The notes under the pieces: generated by a model
What the model was told of the DNA's origin: nothing
The model's input: only the letters and a program-made list of their open reading frames with translations
Databases searched by the model: none
Part shown: in pieces, positions 36,861 through 48,157 of the stretch
How positions within the stretch are numbered: the first letter of the stretch is position 1
Layout: every line of letters begins with the position of its first letter
Translations under genes and position numbers: made by a program
Assembly (NCBI RefSeq): GCF_018991925.1
Contig: NW_024737042.1
Span: 20,398,795-20,462,794, forward strand
Direction of reading: 5' to 3'
DNA length: 64,000 nt
DNA from: Homarus americanus
Taxonomy: Eukaryota; Arthropoda; Malacostraca; Decapoda; Nephropidae

Positions 36861-38194
36861 ACTATGACTATGTAATACTCAGTCACTCAGGACCAGCATT
36901 ACAGTCCCCATCCTTCTTGTGGTGTTCTTGACAATCGGAAAATAAGAAAACTTAGGGAGTAGAGGAGGAATTGTTTACGATAATCCATAATTTCTGATTT
37001 AAAATTCATGATATATTTCATAAATATAGTGTAAAAATACACCCGATTTGCGTCATGACATTCATTGATCCGTCGGACAGAGACGCAGTGACCAATTTGT
37101 TAGCCTGTAAATTAGTGTGTAGCCCGGGAGTGTTGAGCCTAGGGATGAGTTATCTGTCCAATCTTAGAGTGACAACTCGGACTCCAGACTTAGTAAATTT
37201 TTGTTTATGTTCTTATCACATCAAAAAGTATTGCTTAAGTTCTATTTCATATTTAAGTTTAATAATGATTCATGTACCGAGGGTAGATTCGCTTAAGTTA
37301 CCTTGTGAAGCTTAGATTTTTATTTATTTTTTGATACTACCGGCATGACGGACAGCTAGTATGTGGTGCCTGCAGGATCAATATAACGTGTTGCATTGTT
37401 GGAAGGTTCTGAGCAGCTTCAAATTGAAATCTCCTCTCGCCACTCCTCACTTATGTGTTTAACTACAAATTTTGGTTTTTGAAAGAAAACGGTGGCAGGT
37501 AATACTAAATATGGTAAACCATGCAAGGGCAATAAATTGCTGAAGACTGACTAGCCTCCCTGACCCACCCACTATGGGAATTGTTTTCTCGATGCATAAA
37601 TCATATGGATTTTAGGAATTATTACAACGATGTCATTTGTATTTTATAATAAATTTTTGGCCCCAACACTGACTTTTTTAATTTTAGGGGGTAATTATGA
37701 CCATTTCTCTTGAAATATTCAGTAATGCAGAATAACATCATGCAAATGGTAACCCCAAACTACACTAAACCGACCCCTACATTCTACGACGACGCTCATA
37801 AAGCTGTTGCCTTATAACAACATTTCCAGAACGTTAACGGGTATGATGAAGTAATTTAATGGGAGCAGAACCTTGATTTTGGATAAGTCACACCAGAATT
37901 TAAAATGTATAACCATCATGAAGCAAATAGGAGGTGGCTGACAACAAGTAGTGACAGAGAATGATAAACTGTATCCGTTTTTCCACATATCCTGTTCTCA
38001 CGAACCTACGAATTATATACAATTAAGGAACTCTTGATGTGTATGATGTTTGTTACCTGGACGGGGGGTCGTGATCAGAGTAGCAGTTATGGAAAAAGTC
38101 TTGTTCCCAGCTACCTTGTAAAACTGTGACCTACTTTCCGTGCCTCATGACCCGTCACACTGATTTACAACCTTCATTATCTTGGGATTGCTTA

Positions 38195-38235
<41 letters not shown>

Positions 38236-39430
38236 ACATCTCTATTTACCCTCATAGCAATACCTCCATCCAAATATTTTTTTTTAATTCATTTAATCAA
38301 AATAATCACCTGATAAATTCGTCTAAATAAAAAACTAGAGTGTAACATAAAAAATTAAATTTTAAAGTCTACACATCTCCAAGCAAAGCGGAAAAAACTG
38401 CGCCTTGACTCTGAGCTTTTATTAAGAAAAATGCAAAAAAGTGCATTAGTGATGACCCGGCGTGCAAAGGTTAAAGAGCAACAAGAAGTTTTGCATATTT
38501 TTATCTTTTTGGGGGGTGGAGGGGGGGAGGTTGAGGACTTGTAAAATTACATCTAATAAGGAAATTTGATCCATTATTCCATTATAGCGTTTCTTGTCGC
38601 CGATCTCTTAAGATCCTACGACTAAAAGAATGAGTTTTTCTTTATTGTCCTAATCAACAGCAACATTACCTGCCACCAACATTTGCAAGAAACTTGGAAG
38701 TCACAACAATGTCCCATGGTGGATAATATTAACTACGTCATGATAGTGTCTACCATATCCCCCAAACCTCACCTTTGACACTAAAAATTATCGTGGTGAT
38801 AAAATAAAACTCACAGGGTTATAGTTTTTAAGCTACGAACTTTGGCTAAAGGCCAACACTAAATAATCTTGACACAAAGTGATGGTACAAAACTTTCCCA
38901 TATCGTATTACTGAGCGATCCGTGAACCATCTTGACAAGTTAATAAGGGGGAGGAAAAACCCTTTACGCTGGTGTAAAAATGGCCGAGAATACACCACCT
39001 ATCGATAATATTCCTCCTTTTCATTTTTCCAGTGGATCCAGACCATCCTCCACCGCCACCAAGATCACTGGTAGCTACCACAAGCGTCGGGCCGCAACCG
39101 CATAATCACTGGTGTACTTGAAAATGTTCCTCGGGACTACAAGCGGAAGTTGAGAAACGAAACTGCAGGAAGTCATTATCTAGGATATTGTCTTCCCACG
39201 CCGTATTGGTGAGGAAGGGGGAGAGGGAAGAAGGGGATGTGGTGAGGAGAGGAATAAAGGGGGAGGGGGCGACTGGGAGTAAGATGTTTGGGGAGGAAAG
39301 ATGATGGAAAGGGTGAAAGAATGGGAATGACTGATCTATTGAGGTAGAAATAAGGTTGAGGAAGGGGAGGTCAGAGAGATGATATGGTGGGGGGGGGGGA
39401 GGAGATGAAGGATGGGATAGGAAGGCGTAG
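36861..39430. other. No gene recognised; (AC)n tract at 38,194-38,239
   Basis: AT-rich spacer. One AC microsatellite of about 46 bp (with ATAC and AGAC interruptions) is present. A Pro/Ser-rich reverse-strand frame at 39,106-39,531 straddles the W3 3' end and flanking low-complexity sequence and is not a gene. Confidence 0.5.
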
Positions 39431-39445
39431 GGAGAACTAGAAGAT
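39431..39445 (+). repeat. Target-site duplication of W3, left copy
   Basis: GGAGAACTAGAAGAT, identical to 41,502-41,516; together they bracket W3. Confidence 0.92.
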
Positions 39446-39458
39446 TTAGATTGCCCCA

Positions 39459-39476
39459 AAGGGGGCAAGTTTATTG
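39459..39476 (-). other. Terminal hairpin of W3 3' UTR
   Basis: Reverse-strand CTTGCCCCCTTTGGGGCAAT can pair TTGCCCC with GGGGCAA around a short loop, immediately after AATAAA and next to the 3' end. Confidence 0.6.
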
Positions 39477-40236
39477 GACACCCCCTTACATCCTGTGCAA
39501 GGTAAAGTGCAGAAGCGTTTACAGCGCCCATCTGGGAAGCATGTGGAGTTCATGCTTGCCTTTTATGACTCATGCATTAAGGGCGTAAAAGCCTGAAGGG
39601 TTATGAGTTTTGTCAGCAAGTTACATAAAGTGACAGAATGATGAGTGTATGGGGGGAAAATTCCCGGTAAAATTTATCTGTTTATGGCAAAGCGTGGCAG
39701 GTCCCTAATAATATCATGTGAGAGGCCATAGGCATTGACAATATTGAGGGACATACCTTGTAGTGTGATTGAGATGGCATTTACGTCGGGAGTGTCGGCT
39801 TCAAGGGGTACGTCGAGAGGTTGACAGGGGACGTCCTTCTTGGCGTCACTAGCATGTCCTCATGGTGGTCAATTGATGTGGAGAACTGGAGTGGATGGGC
39901 CCCAGGTGCCGGCATGCCGGTAAGGGACGGGGAGCCAGGGGTGGTGTCCTTGGGTCCCATGAGCAAGCGCGGGTGGACGAGGGCAGTCGGGCACGCAGGG
40001 GCAGGCTTGGTAGGTGCCACGCCAGCAGTGATGCCAGGCGGCGGTGGAGTAGGCCGTGAGCAAGGGGGCTACCAGCTTGTGTCAAACCAGAAGAGGAGGG
40101 TGACTGGGTAGCAGCTAGAGGCAGGGGAAGTCTGTGTAGGTTGGAGATGGCGGTACAGAGTGTCAAAGAGTCTTTCAATATCGTTGGTAAATTCGTGTAA
40201 GAGGGATATTATCTGTGTCATTTCACTGGAGGGGGG

Positions 40237-40962
40237 TTAGGGGGCGGCACTGGTGGAAGCACAAGGCCTGACAGCGTCAGAGCAGAGATGGGGAGGAGGC
40301 CCAGTAGTAGGTGCGTTAGGAGACGGCCGGGACTGCTGTGTTGCAGCTAGGTGAGGCCAGGCAGGGGCAGGTGTTGTTGAAGAAGGCGTTGCCAGAGGAG
40401 GGGACGCAGAGGGATGCGGCCCGGTAGGCTGGGGTGGGGGGGGAGGTTGAGGTTGACGCAGCCCTCGGGGAGGCTTTTCTCCTGGGACAGGCGGACATTT
40501 GGGGCATTGCCGTAAGTCAGCATTGTGCCAGCCAACACAATTACAACACCTGGCATCAACAACATAGCCTACACCACCCCCATTGAGGTGGTCTTTGATT
40601 TTCTGGGCACAGACGGAGGAGTGATGGTTACGTGAACAGAAGCGACATCTGGGACGATCACGTAGGCAGCAAGCAGTGAAGGTATGACCGCAATGGGAGC
40701 AGATAACACAAAAAGCAGGCCCGGGGTGATAGGGTTCTGCATACAGTGGAGGGAGGACTGGGTGGGCCTCAACAGTGGTTGGGCACTCCTTTCCCTTCCA
40801 TTTAACTATGACAGCTGCTTGTGGGGTCTTCTCTCGGTAGTAGTGTCGACGTATACTGAGTATACATGGATTAAAGTTACGATTATCTTCGACTTCAGCA
40901 TATAGGGGGAATTGTTTAACTAGGACGTGGCAACATTCCGCTGCGTCAGCAAGAGGAGGCAC
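40237..40962 (-). pseudogene. Family W gag (ORF1) of W3, main open part
   Basis: A 241-codon open frame, the best preserved W gag in the window. It covers CCHVLVKQFPLYAEVED, then zinc knuckles CVICSHCGHTFTAC (CX2CX4HX4C), CRFCSRNHHSSVC (CX2CX3HX4C) and a third cluster CCNCVGWHNADLRQC (CX2C-H-C), all three with Cys/His ligands intact. A Pro-rich linker follows. It stops early at 40,237 compared with the expected Pro-rich tail, which continues in other frames (39,781-40,178). The N-terminal acidic and RRM-like part (41,009-41,400) is out of frame. RNA-binding gag by family; non-functional here. Confidence 0.8.
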
Positions 40963-41468
40963 AAGGACAACCCCATCAAATCCAACAGTACTGAGTGTTT
41001 CATAGACCTCAGGTGTCTGACATTGATAAAGTTATGGTTCTTACCTTTTCGGAATTGAATGGTGAGACCGTGTTGTCGCCAATACTTTGTTGTCCAATTA
41101 AACCGTTCCTCGATAGTTTCAATGAGTCCTCTGGGAAGTGCAGATTCAGCTTACTTGATTGGTTGGCAGAGGGGTGGGTGGCGAGGGGAAGCTCTCTGTC
41201 CTTGGCATTGGTATTGCCACTCCGGCAAGTGTTTCCGATAGAAACATTACTGTTACTGTCACTAACACTGAGGTCTGACTCTTGCAGTGTGGGATGCACT
41301 ATGATTATCCGTATCAGAAATGTCTGTATCCATGAGAGAGGGCTCCTCTTCTGGGGCGTTTACATCGATCCCCCCCCATCGCTGGCAACACTTGCCGGCG
41401 AAGGGGGAGGTAGAGACTGAGGTGGCTTTTGTGTGACGATCGGGAGGACAGGAGCACCTATGGGCACA

Positions 41469-41501
41469 CATCTGTCCCCTTACGTGGTCAGACCGCGACT
41501 G
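41469..41501 (-). promoter_or_regulatory. Inr + DPE internal promoter of W3
   Basis: With the A of CAGT (41,500) as +1, AGATG (41,473-41,469) lies at +28 to +32 and fits the DPE consensus. No TATA box precedes it. This is the same geometry as in W2. Confidence 0.62.
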
Positions 41502-41516
41502 GGAGAACTAGAAGAT
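41502..41516 (+). repeat. Target-site duplication of W3, right copy
   Basis: GGAGAACTAGAAGAT, exact match to 39,431-39,445. Confidence 0.92.
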
Positions 41517-43440
41517 CTGAGGTGAAGAGGTGGGGTCAAGAGGTAGAAGAGCTTATTCTTGGATTACTTGCTCCATCAATTCTCCCCTAGGAAGGTTAGT
41601 AACGTCTATGATGCCCTGCGTGAGAACGGCTGCGCCTTCAGACTCGCTGCACACACCCACCCACCCATTGTACTTATCCTCTCCACTCCTGTTACACTAA
41701 ATACCAGTTATTTAATGAGAAAAAATATAGCCTTGGTGATGACTCTCGATGAGATACATTAGCCGAGATAAGTGGGAAATTGCAGATAGTGGAGATGTAT
41801 TCAATTTCGACAATCGCAACATGTCAGATGTTCCATTTTTTATAAGACTTTGATTATATTTAGCAGGTTATGGATGGTGGTGGTTACCAGTGTGAGGCTC
41901 TAGAAGTCACCATAACTCCAGGAAGACACCAGGAGATCCAGCCAAAGAAGTAGGTAGCTACTGTAGTTGATTCCACCTCATTACAGGGTGGCTAGCTCGT
42001 GAGCACCCCATTCTACTGGTCATCGTTTGATCTGCTGGCACGTCGGGTGGTTCCAGTAAGATTAAGTTAGATATAAGACCAGGGCTTCCTTTCAAAGGCA
42101 TAATGTAGCATGTCAGTGAATATGTACTGCATATTAACCGTCTATAAATAAAGACTAGATTTAGAAAATAGAGATACAAAATGAATAAAGTCCTCTTGTG
42201 ACTCTTGTGACTCTGGATGCAGATCATCAACCAAGACGGAGAAAAGTTGACTATGTCTCGACTATGATGATGAGCAGTAAATATCTTAGTATTGTACCAG
42301 ATTTATGTGTCTCAGCAGACAAGGATAATAATCATCAATTCACTGGTCTACTCTGTACTACATTCTACTTTAAAAACCAATCATCTATATGTATGAAGTA
42401 TTTAGTAATAGTAATACCCACAGAAGCTCTAAGTACTATGATTCAGCACACCCTGACAGCTGGCGTTACTTGGATATCATTAAAGTTTCACTGAGTTATT
42501 ATTATGCATTCTTATTTATTTACTTCGTATTCTACAGGGACTGCAGGTATCAGGAAATAATTAAATATTACATACGGTACACCTTGACGCATAAGACCGC
42601 GCTTGGCATGAATGTACTGTACAACTTTTTACAGAGAAACAATTTTCTATCTCACATAAATTTTAAATGATGATAGAGTAGTGTAATTACCCTAGTTCGA
42701 CGTTTCATAACCTGGGGTTGCTGAAATCGATTTTATGGACACACTTCCTTTTAATAGCCCTGTAGCAACTGTAGTCTCTGCAACCAGATGAAGCAGGTGC
42801 TGCACTGCCTAGACCTGACTACAGGGGATGCTGAAGTCGGAAAAGTTAAGAAACGCTGCCTTAGTTATTGAAGTACAGTAATAACAATATGACGTCATTG
42901 TAGTGGGGTGATGCATCTGAGTTGAATTAGGTTAGGTAATATGGGTTAGGTTTGGTAATTAGATCAATTTATGTTATTTGGGTTACTTTATTTTGTTTAA
43001 GCTATTAGGCTAAAATTAGTTAAGGTTATTTAGATGAATTTCATAATGTTATTTTGATTAAATTAAGTTACGTTAGGTTACTTTTGGGTAAGTTTAGTCA
43101 GCTTTGAAAAACAAAACCGGAACCATCCTAAAAAATTACATCCTTCAGTTGCCCTAAGAGTTTTGTCGAAAATCATCGCAATATTATTCCCTCTAAACAG
43201 TGAAGTCTTGGAGCATCAATGTGCAGGTATCCGACCCCACCCATACACTCCCTCCCTCCTTCCCTCCCACCGTATTTAGCTGTAGGGCGTGACCAAACCC
43301 TAGGCTGAATCCCTGGTGTTCTCACGATCTTCCCTGTGGGTGAGGTGGGGCATCGGAAGGTTAAGTAGGGGTGGGGGTATGGGGGGTGATAGAGAGGTTT
43401 AGGTTTGGATGGGTAAGGGGTCTGGGAGAGCAAGGAGTAG
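41517..43440. other. No gene recognised; TTAGG-like words at 42,920-43,085
   Basis: Scattered GTTAGGTAAT and GGGTTAGGTT-type words occur in the right part. There is no coding signature; open frames are below 100 codons without motifs. Confidence 0.5.
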
Positions 43441-43592
43441 TTAAGTAAGGAAGGAAACCCAGGTAAATAAGGTAGGGGGCCCAGATAAGTAAGGTAGGGG
43501 GCCCCAGGTAAGTAAGGTAGGAGTTCCAAGTAAGTAAGGTAGGGGGCCCAGGTAAGTAAAGTAGGGGGCCCAGGTAAGTAAGGTAGGGGGAC
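43441..43592 (+). repeat. 22-bp minisatellite of splice-donor-like units
   Basis: About seven 22-bp units of consensus CAGGTAAGTAAGGTAGGGGG plus CC. Most contain (C)AGGTAAGT, the exact consensus for a eukaryotic 5' splice site, followed by a G-run. Confidence 0.9.
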
Positions 43593-43809
43593 GCAATGGG
43601 AAGCAGCAGGTTGCGGGTTACGTGGGAGGTAACGGATTGAATAACGGCAAGCCCTCTCACCTCCGTCTATCGAATAAGACTACCACCGCTTACTACAAGA
43701 ACCTCAACCCTCCACCTCTGTTTCACTTTGGCCTCCTCCTCGAAGCCCAAAAACAACGTGGGTACTTTAATTAACTTTCTTTTATCATTCGTGATAAAGA
43801 CTTGATGCA

Positions 43810-44124
43810 GTGATAAATAAAGAAAAGGAAAACAAAGCTGTGAATTATGTAGATTTAGAAGGGAAAGAGGAAAGTGAAGAGTCCAAGGTTTTGAAAAATT
43901 CGGTGATTAAAATAAATATTATAGGGAAGGAGAGGAAAATAAAAGATTGTGTAGCGCAGGGAGTAACAACTGAAAGTTTTAAAAAGGTGTGGGCAAAGTG
44001 TAAAGATGCTGATAAAGAAAAGCTTTTGAGGAAATGGGAAACTGTGCAGGAGGCTTGGGCCTTCTTAAATAATTTGAAGGGAAAGAATATAAAGTGTGTA
44101 AATATTAATAATGGATCTAGCTAG
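43810..44124 (+). pseudogene. ORF1 C-terminal part of LINE Y
   Basis: An open Lys/Glu-rich frame (VDLEGKEESEESKVLKNS, VWAKCKDADKEKLLRKW) of about 104 codons, ending just before and overlapping the endonuclease start at 44,111. Its position directly upstream of EN and its charge pattern suggest the gag tail. Zinc knuckles are not present in what remains, so the identification rests on context. Confidence 0.5.
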
Positions 44125-44843
44125 GCTTAAGACAGTGTCCTGGAATGTTAATGATCTACGAAATAGAGTGACAGATGTACATCACTTTACCCTTAAAAAT
44201 GGGGACAGGAAAGGCGACCTGCTTAAATTGTCTGGATATAAGAGATTTCATCTCTATTCGGGTGTAGGTATAAGAGGGGTTTCAACATACATTAAGAATT
44301 CCATACCAGCAGAACTAGTTGGAAACCCGAGTAGAATACAAGGAATGGAACATAACAAATCTGTATATTTCTGGAGGCTGTTTTTACCTCAACTCCTTAC
44401 CAGATTGCATGTTTTTGGACTCAACTTTGGCTGTAGGAGGTTTTAATGCTAGGCATCCTAGACTAGAAACAATTAGGAGAGTTAATAGTAACGGTATAAA
44501 ATTTTGGCAATTTTTTCAAGATCACCCAGATGCTTACTTGTTAGGAAATGAGGAAGTGACTCATATTAAAGGAGGAAGGTTAGACTATGCTTGCATGATA
44601 AGCAGTCAGGGAGTCCAGGGAGAATGTGAGATAATAAGGGAGCTAGTCAGTGATCACTTTGTTATGTATGTTCAATTACCATTAGGAAGGATACAGGTGG
44701 GATATAGGAGAAAAAGGTTGAAACTAAACAAGGATGACATAGAAGTGTTTACCCAAAATATAGGGAAATGGTACAGAAATTATACACCAGTCTGTATGGA
44801 TAGCTTTTATAATGATTTAGTTGAGGAGATAGAAAGATATTGA
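44111..44843 (+). pseudogene. APE endonuclease of LINE Y
   Basis: Two frames. 44,111-44,446 starts MDLARLKTVSWNVNDLRNRV, the first endonuclease strand with its conserved Asn; the catalytic Glu segment has been lost or scrambled. 44,319-44,843 has GGFNARHPRLE (GDFN-type motif with Asp replaced by Gly), GGRLDYACMIS and LVSDHFVMYVQL with the Asp-His pair. The missing Glu region and the Asp-to-Gly change indicate that it cannot cut DNA. Confidence 0.8.
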
Positions 44844-45021
44844 ACTAAGTCAACACAGACAAAGATAAATGATAAGAGACATGGGGCTAGGAAACACTGC
44901 TATGCTAATGACAAAATATTGAAGGGATGGGCACAGATGTTAAGGGCAGCACATAAAGAGTGGATAAAGAATGGTAGAAGAGAAGAAGATAGGGAAATCT
45001 TCATGGATATAGCCAAGATAT

Positions 45022-46579
45022 GTGGGCTGGCAAGGAAGGGAGGCAAGGGAGAAATATTGGCAAGACCTTGCACAGCACATTGGGGAGAGTAAAAATCTTA
45101 AAGAAGTATGGCAGGATATTAACAAAATTAGAGGAAAAAAGAGTAATTTTATTCGTCATCCCCATCCACAGGAAGAAGCTAATAAGCTGGTTGACAAATG
45201 GGCTAAAGCAGCTAGTGTTGCCTCCCTGCCTAACAGGACAATAGAAGCATTATATGAGTGGCAAAATGAAAGAAGAGGATTTATTTCATCAGCTCTAAAT
45301 ATTTGTGATGTGACATGTGTAGATATTACTCAAGATGAGTTGTTAAATGCTGTTAAAAAAGGAAAATCTACAGCACCAGGCGAAGATGGTGTGACTTATG
45401 AAATTTTGAACTGCTTAGCTGGTATGAAAAATAGTCCATTATTAGATTTATTCAATATGAACCATACAAAGGGTAGATTACCAACAGAATGGAAGAAAGC
45501 TATAGTCATTCCTGTCCCTTAGGCAATTGGTGGATACAGGCCAGTGTCTTTAACATCTTGTTTTTCCAAGATGATGGATAGAGTATTATTAAACAGGCTT
45601 CTATATATTGTGGGAGATAATCTATCTTGTAATTTATTTGTTTTTTTTTAATGGGAAAGGTGCTTCAGACTGTGTTATTAAATGTTTATCAAATGATGCA
45701 GACAGATGTAGAATTTTTGTGGATTTACAAGGAGCATTTGATAAAGCTCACAGTGAAATAGTTGTGAACTGGCTGCTCTAGGGGTATCAGGAAAGTTGTT
45801 ACACTGGATGGGTGACTACTTGCATGGAAGGAGAGCCTGTGTATGGTATCAGGGATGTTTGTCTGAGGAAAGAGCACTTGAACTAGGCATCCCCCAAGGG
45901 GGAGTATTGAGTCCAATGCTATTTAATGTGTTCATGAACAACATAGCCTCGCAAAAATATTCTAAAGGAGTTGTAACCATCATTTATGCAGATGGCATCT
46001 TATTTCAAGGAAACTCTGTAAAAAAGTTGCAGATTGCTTTAGATAATTTTAGTGTTCTTTCTCAAAAGATGGGCTTAGTTATCAATGAAAAAAAAACAAG
46101 TGTGAATGTGAAGAAAGAGGAAATGAATCTATTTTTCTTAATAGAAATAATATAGAGAAAGTGTCAAAATATAAATATTTAGGAATGTATATTGGCTTTA
46201 CTAGTGAGAGTAAAGAGGCAGAAATATTTATCATGTCCTCACTCAATGTAGAGCAAGATTACAGCCCTTGAAGGCTCTAGCATATTGTGGTAAAGGAGCT
46301 GGGGTACCCATACTGAGAATGATGTATATTTCTACCATAATATCACTTATAGACTATGCAACACCTGGCCTCTCTTGTACTGGTGAAGGAAGGCTACGGA
46401 AGTTTGAGATCATGCAAAATGAAGCAATGAGAATAATTTTAGGATGTCAAAAGAATGCAATGATTGAGATAATGAAAGTGGAACTAGGGTTACAGAGCAT
46501 TTCACAGAGGGTAAATGAAATTAATACAGTTGCAGCAGTTCGATTAATGAGAGGGAATAGTGGGGGTAAATTTGTTTAA
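45022..46579 (+). pseudogene. Reverse transcriptase of LINE Y with YADD changed to YADG
   Basis: Frame 45,022-45,522: linker and RT block 1 (KKGKSTAPGEDGVTYEIL), ending LPTEWKKAIVIPVP at a stop. About 45,535-45,780, broken: GGYRPVSLTSCFSKMMDRVL and FVDLQGAFDKA (motif A). Frame 45,796-46,155: LGIPQGGVLSPMLFNVFMNN (motif B) and IIYADGILFQG at 45,985-45,996, where the second catalytic Asp of YADD is Gly; LINE Z keeps YADD. Frame 46,268-46,579: the thumb/tail (VPILRMMYISTIISLIDYAT). Four or more frame breaks. Confidence 0.88.
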
Positions 46580-46845
46580 AATATAAATGATGGCCTAAAA
46601 AATAAAAGGACCTTCTGCAGGCAAGGCAAGAGAGGATACATGAATGGATTAGCAAATATTATTAAAAATGTAATCTGACAGATTGGTGTACAGCTGTTCA
46701 GAAAAGTTGTAAGGATCCACCCTGGGAAGAACAAGAAGTAGAGGTAGACATTGTGCTTCTCACAATGAAGAAATCATTACATGAACCAGGATAGTTAAGG
46801 GTTTTATATAGGAATAAGAATAGTAATTTACCTAAACTCAACACC

Positions 46846-47205
46846 TTGCATGTATATTGTGACGGTTTAGTTGTGCCAAGTGGCAGGGCAGTGTGTGGGA
46901 TCCTTATAAGACAGTGCACAGAACAAGGTACTGATGACACAAATATTAGACTCCGGCTGAGCAATTTTATATTATCAACACAAGCTGAGTTATATGTAAT
47001 ATTAGTAGGATTGGAAAATGTTGTAAAGAAGAATAAAGATGCATATTTTTTTGTTGATAGTAGGGCAGCTTTGGATTCTTTGAACATCTGGAGTCCAGTC
47101 TTTGAACACATTATTGGTTCATGTAGAAAATTTGTAAATACAATAAGGAAAAAAGGCCATGGTGTTCGATTTGTATGGGTCCCTTCACATGTGGGGATTG
47201 GTCTT
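46846..47205 (+). pseudogene. RNase H domain of LINE Y
   Basis: An open frame with LHVYCDGLVV (first catalytic Asp), LSTQAELYVILVGLENVV (catalytic Glu), AYFFVDSRAALDSL (second Asp) and VRFVWVPSHVGI (His loop). It degrades template RNA in I-group elements. The frame reads into CR1 5' sequence after VPSHVGI, so the final Asp region is missing. The catalytic residues seen are all conserved. Confidence 0.85.
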
Positions 47206-47273
47206 AAAGCAGTTCTGACCTCACTAGGGGAAAGGTCACGGCAGGGTTAGCTCCGGAGGGATAATTATCAGAT

Positions 47274-48149
47274 ATGGCCAGTGCTATGTGCGGTCTTGGG
47301 TATGAGAGTTTGTTGACCAAACTGGGGTGGTCCATTGAAGAATTGGCGAGGGCCAAGTTAGAAATTGAGAGGGCCACGTTGGAGAACCTGAAATTAAGGA
47401 AAGAGCTGGCGAAGTTAAAAGGAGAGGCTGGACGAGTAAAGCCAGTGTCTGACGAAAAATCAAGCGAGTGGAAAATTGTGAGTAGTGGGAGGACCAAGCT
47501 GGTGGTGAAGAAGCACACGAAGGATACGACAACAACGACAACAACAGCTAAGTGTACCAACCCGTTCAGTCCCTTGATAGACGAATTGGACGTTAGTACA
47601 GTCAGGGGCAGGGATGACAAGGAAGGTATAAAAACTTTAATTGTTGGTGACTCACAGGTAAGGTACATGGACAGGGCCTTTTGTGGTAAAAACAAAAATA
47701 GGATGAGGGTGTGTTTGCCAGGGGCTGGGGTGGGGGATATAATTGACAGGATGGACAATATCTTGTCTGGTAATGGGAACAAACCCATTATCTGCCTCAG
47801 TGCAGGAGGCAATGATATTGGCCGGTGTAGGAGCGAGGAACTTCTTGATAAGTTCAAGGCAGCCATAGATCGTATTAGGACTAAGGGAGGGATCCCTATC
47901 ATATGCGGTGTCCTGCCTAGAAGAAGAGTTGGCAGTGAATGGTTGTCAAGGGCAGTTGGTGTCAACGACCGTCTTGACAGATATTGCAAGTCAATATCAG
48001 TCCCATTCATTGACAACTGGGACAACTTCTATGGCAGAAGGGACCTTTATGCTAGGGATGGGGTGCACCTGTCTAGGGATGGAGTAGCAACCCTGGCTGG
48101 GGCTCTAGAGGGGGCAGTTCAAAAGATATCGAAGTCTTTAAACTGCTAA
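47274..48149 (+). CDS. CR1 ORF1 protein with SGNH/GDSL esterase-like domain
   Basis: Intact 291-codon frame. Residues 20-50 form a Glu/Lys/Leu-rich helix likely to be a coiled coil, followed by a charged linker with a Thr run (85-91). From residue 120 an SGNH-hydrolase fold is indicated: LIVGDSQVR (catalytic Ser 127), SAGGND at 177-181 (block with Asn 180) and DGVHLSRDG (Asp 262, His 265). An esterase domain in ORF1 is a known CR1 feature. There are no zinc knuckles. The start ATG at 47,274 is chosen as the first in frame, 8 bp separate its stop from ORF2, and all catalytic residues are present. Substrate unknown. Confidence 0.92.
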   Translation: MASAMCGLGYESLLTKLGWSIEELARAKLEIERATLENLKLRKELAKLKGEAGRVKPVSDEKSSEWKIVSSGRTKLVVKKHTKDTTTTTTTAKCTNPFSPLIDELDVSTVRGRDDKEGIKTLIVGDSQVRYMDRAFCGKNKNRMRVCLPGAGVGDIIDRMDNILSGNGNKPIICLSAGGNDIGRCRSEELLDKFKAAIDRIRTKGGIPIICGVLPRRRVGSEWLSRAVGVNDRLDRYCKSISVPFIDNWDNFYGRRDLYARDGVHLSRDGVATLAGALEGAVQKISKSLNC

Positions 48150-48157
48150 GAGAACAT

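Larger units (their letters stand above)
39446..41501 (-). mobile_element. Family W, internally deleted full-ended copy W3
   Basis: 2.06-kb reverse-strand element bracketed by perfect 15-bp duplications. The 5' end CAGTCGCGG and 3' hairpin end are both present. ORF1 is largely retained. The sequence then jumps from the first endonuclease strand (LQGMSLNIVNAYG, about 39,735) straight to the last residues of ORF2 (IIRDLPRFAINR) and the 3' UTR. The deletion junction differs from that of W2, so the two deletions arose separately. Confidence 0.9.
43800..47205 (+). mobile_element. I-like LINE Y (gag end, EN, RT, RNase H), interrupted by CR1
   Basis: Plus-strand order: ORF1 C-terminus, APE endonuclease, RT, RNase H, then interruption at about 47,205 by a CR1 LINE. 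The ORF2 tail and 3' UTR resume at 51,135. The RNase H plus C-terminal Cys/His cluster places it in the I-like group. It shares many residues with LINE Z (59.3-63.26 kb). Many frameshifts and an altered RT catalytic box show it is dead. The 5' end is truncated at about 43,800. Confidence 0.88.

Noticed and set aside
39106..39531. 141-codon Pro/Ser-rich reverse-strand frame
   Set aside because: It straddles the W3 3' end, its target duplication and flanking low-complexity DNA, so it cannot be one gene.
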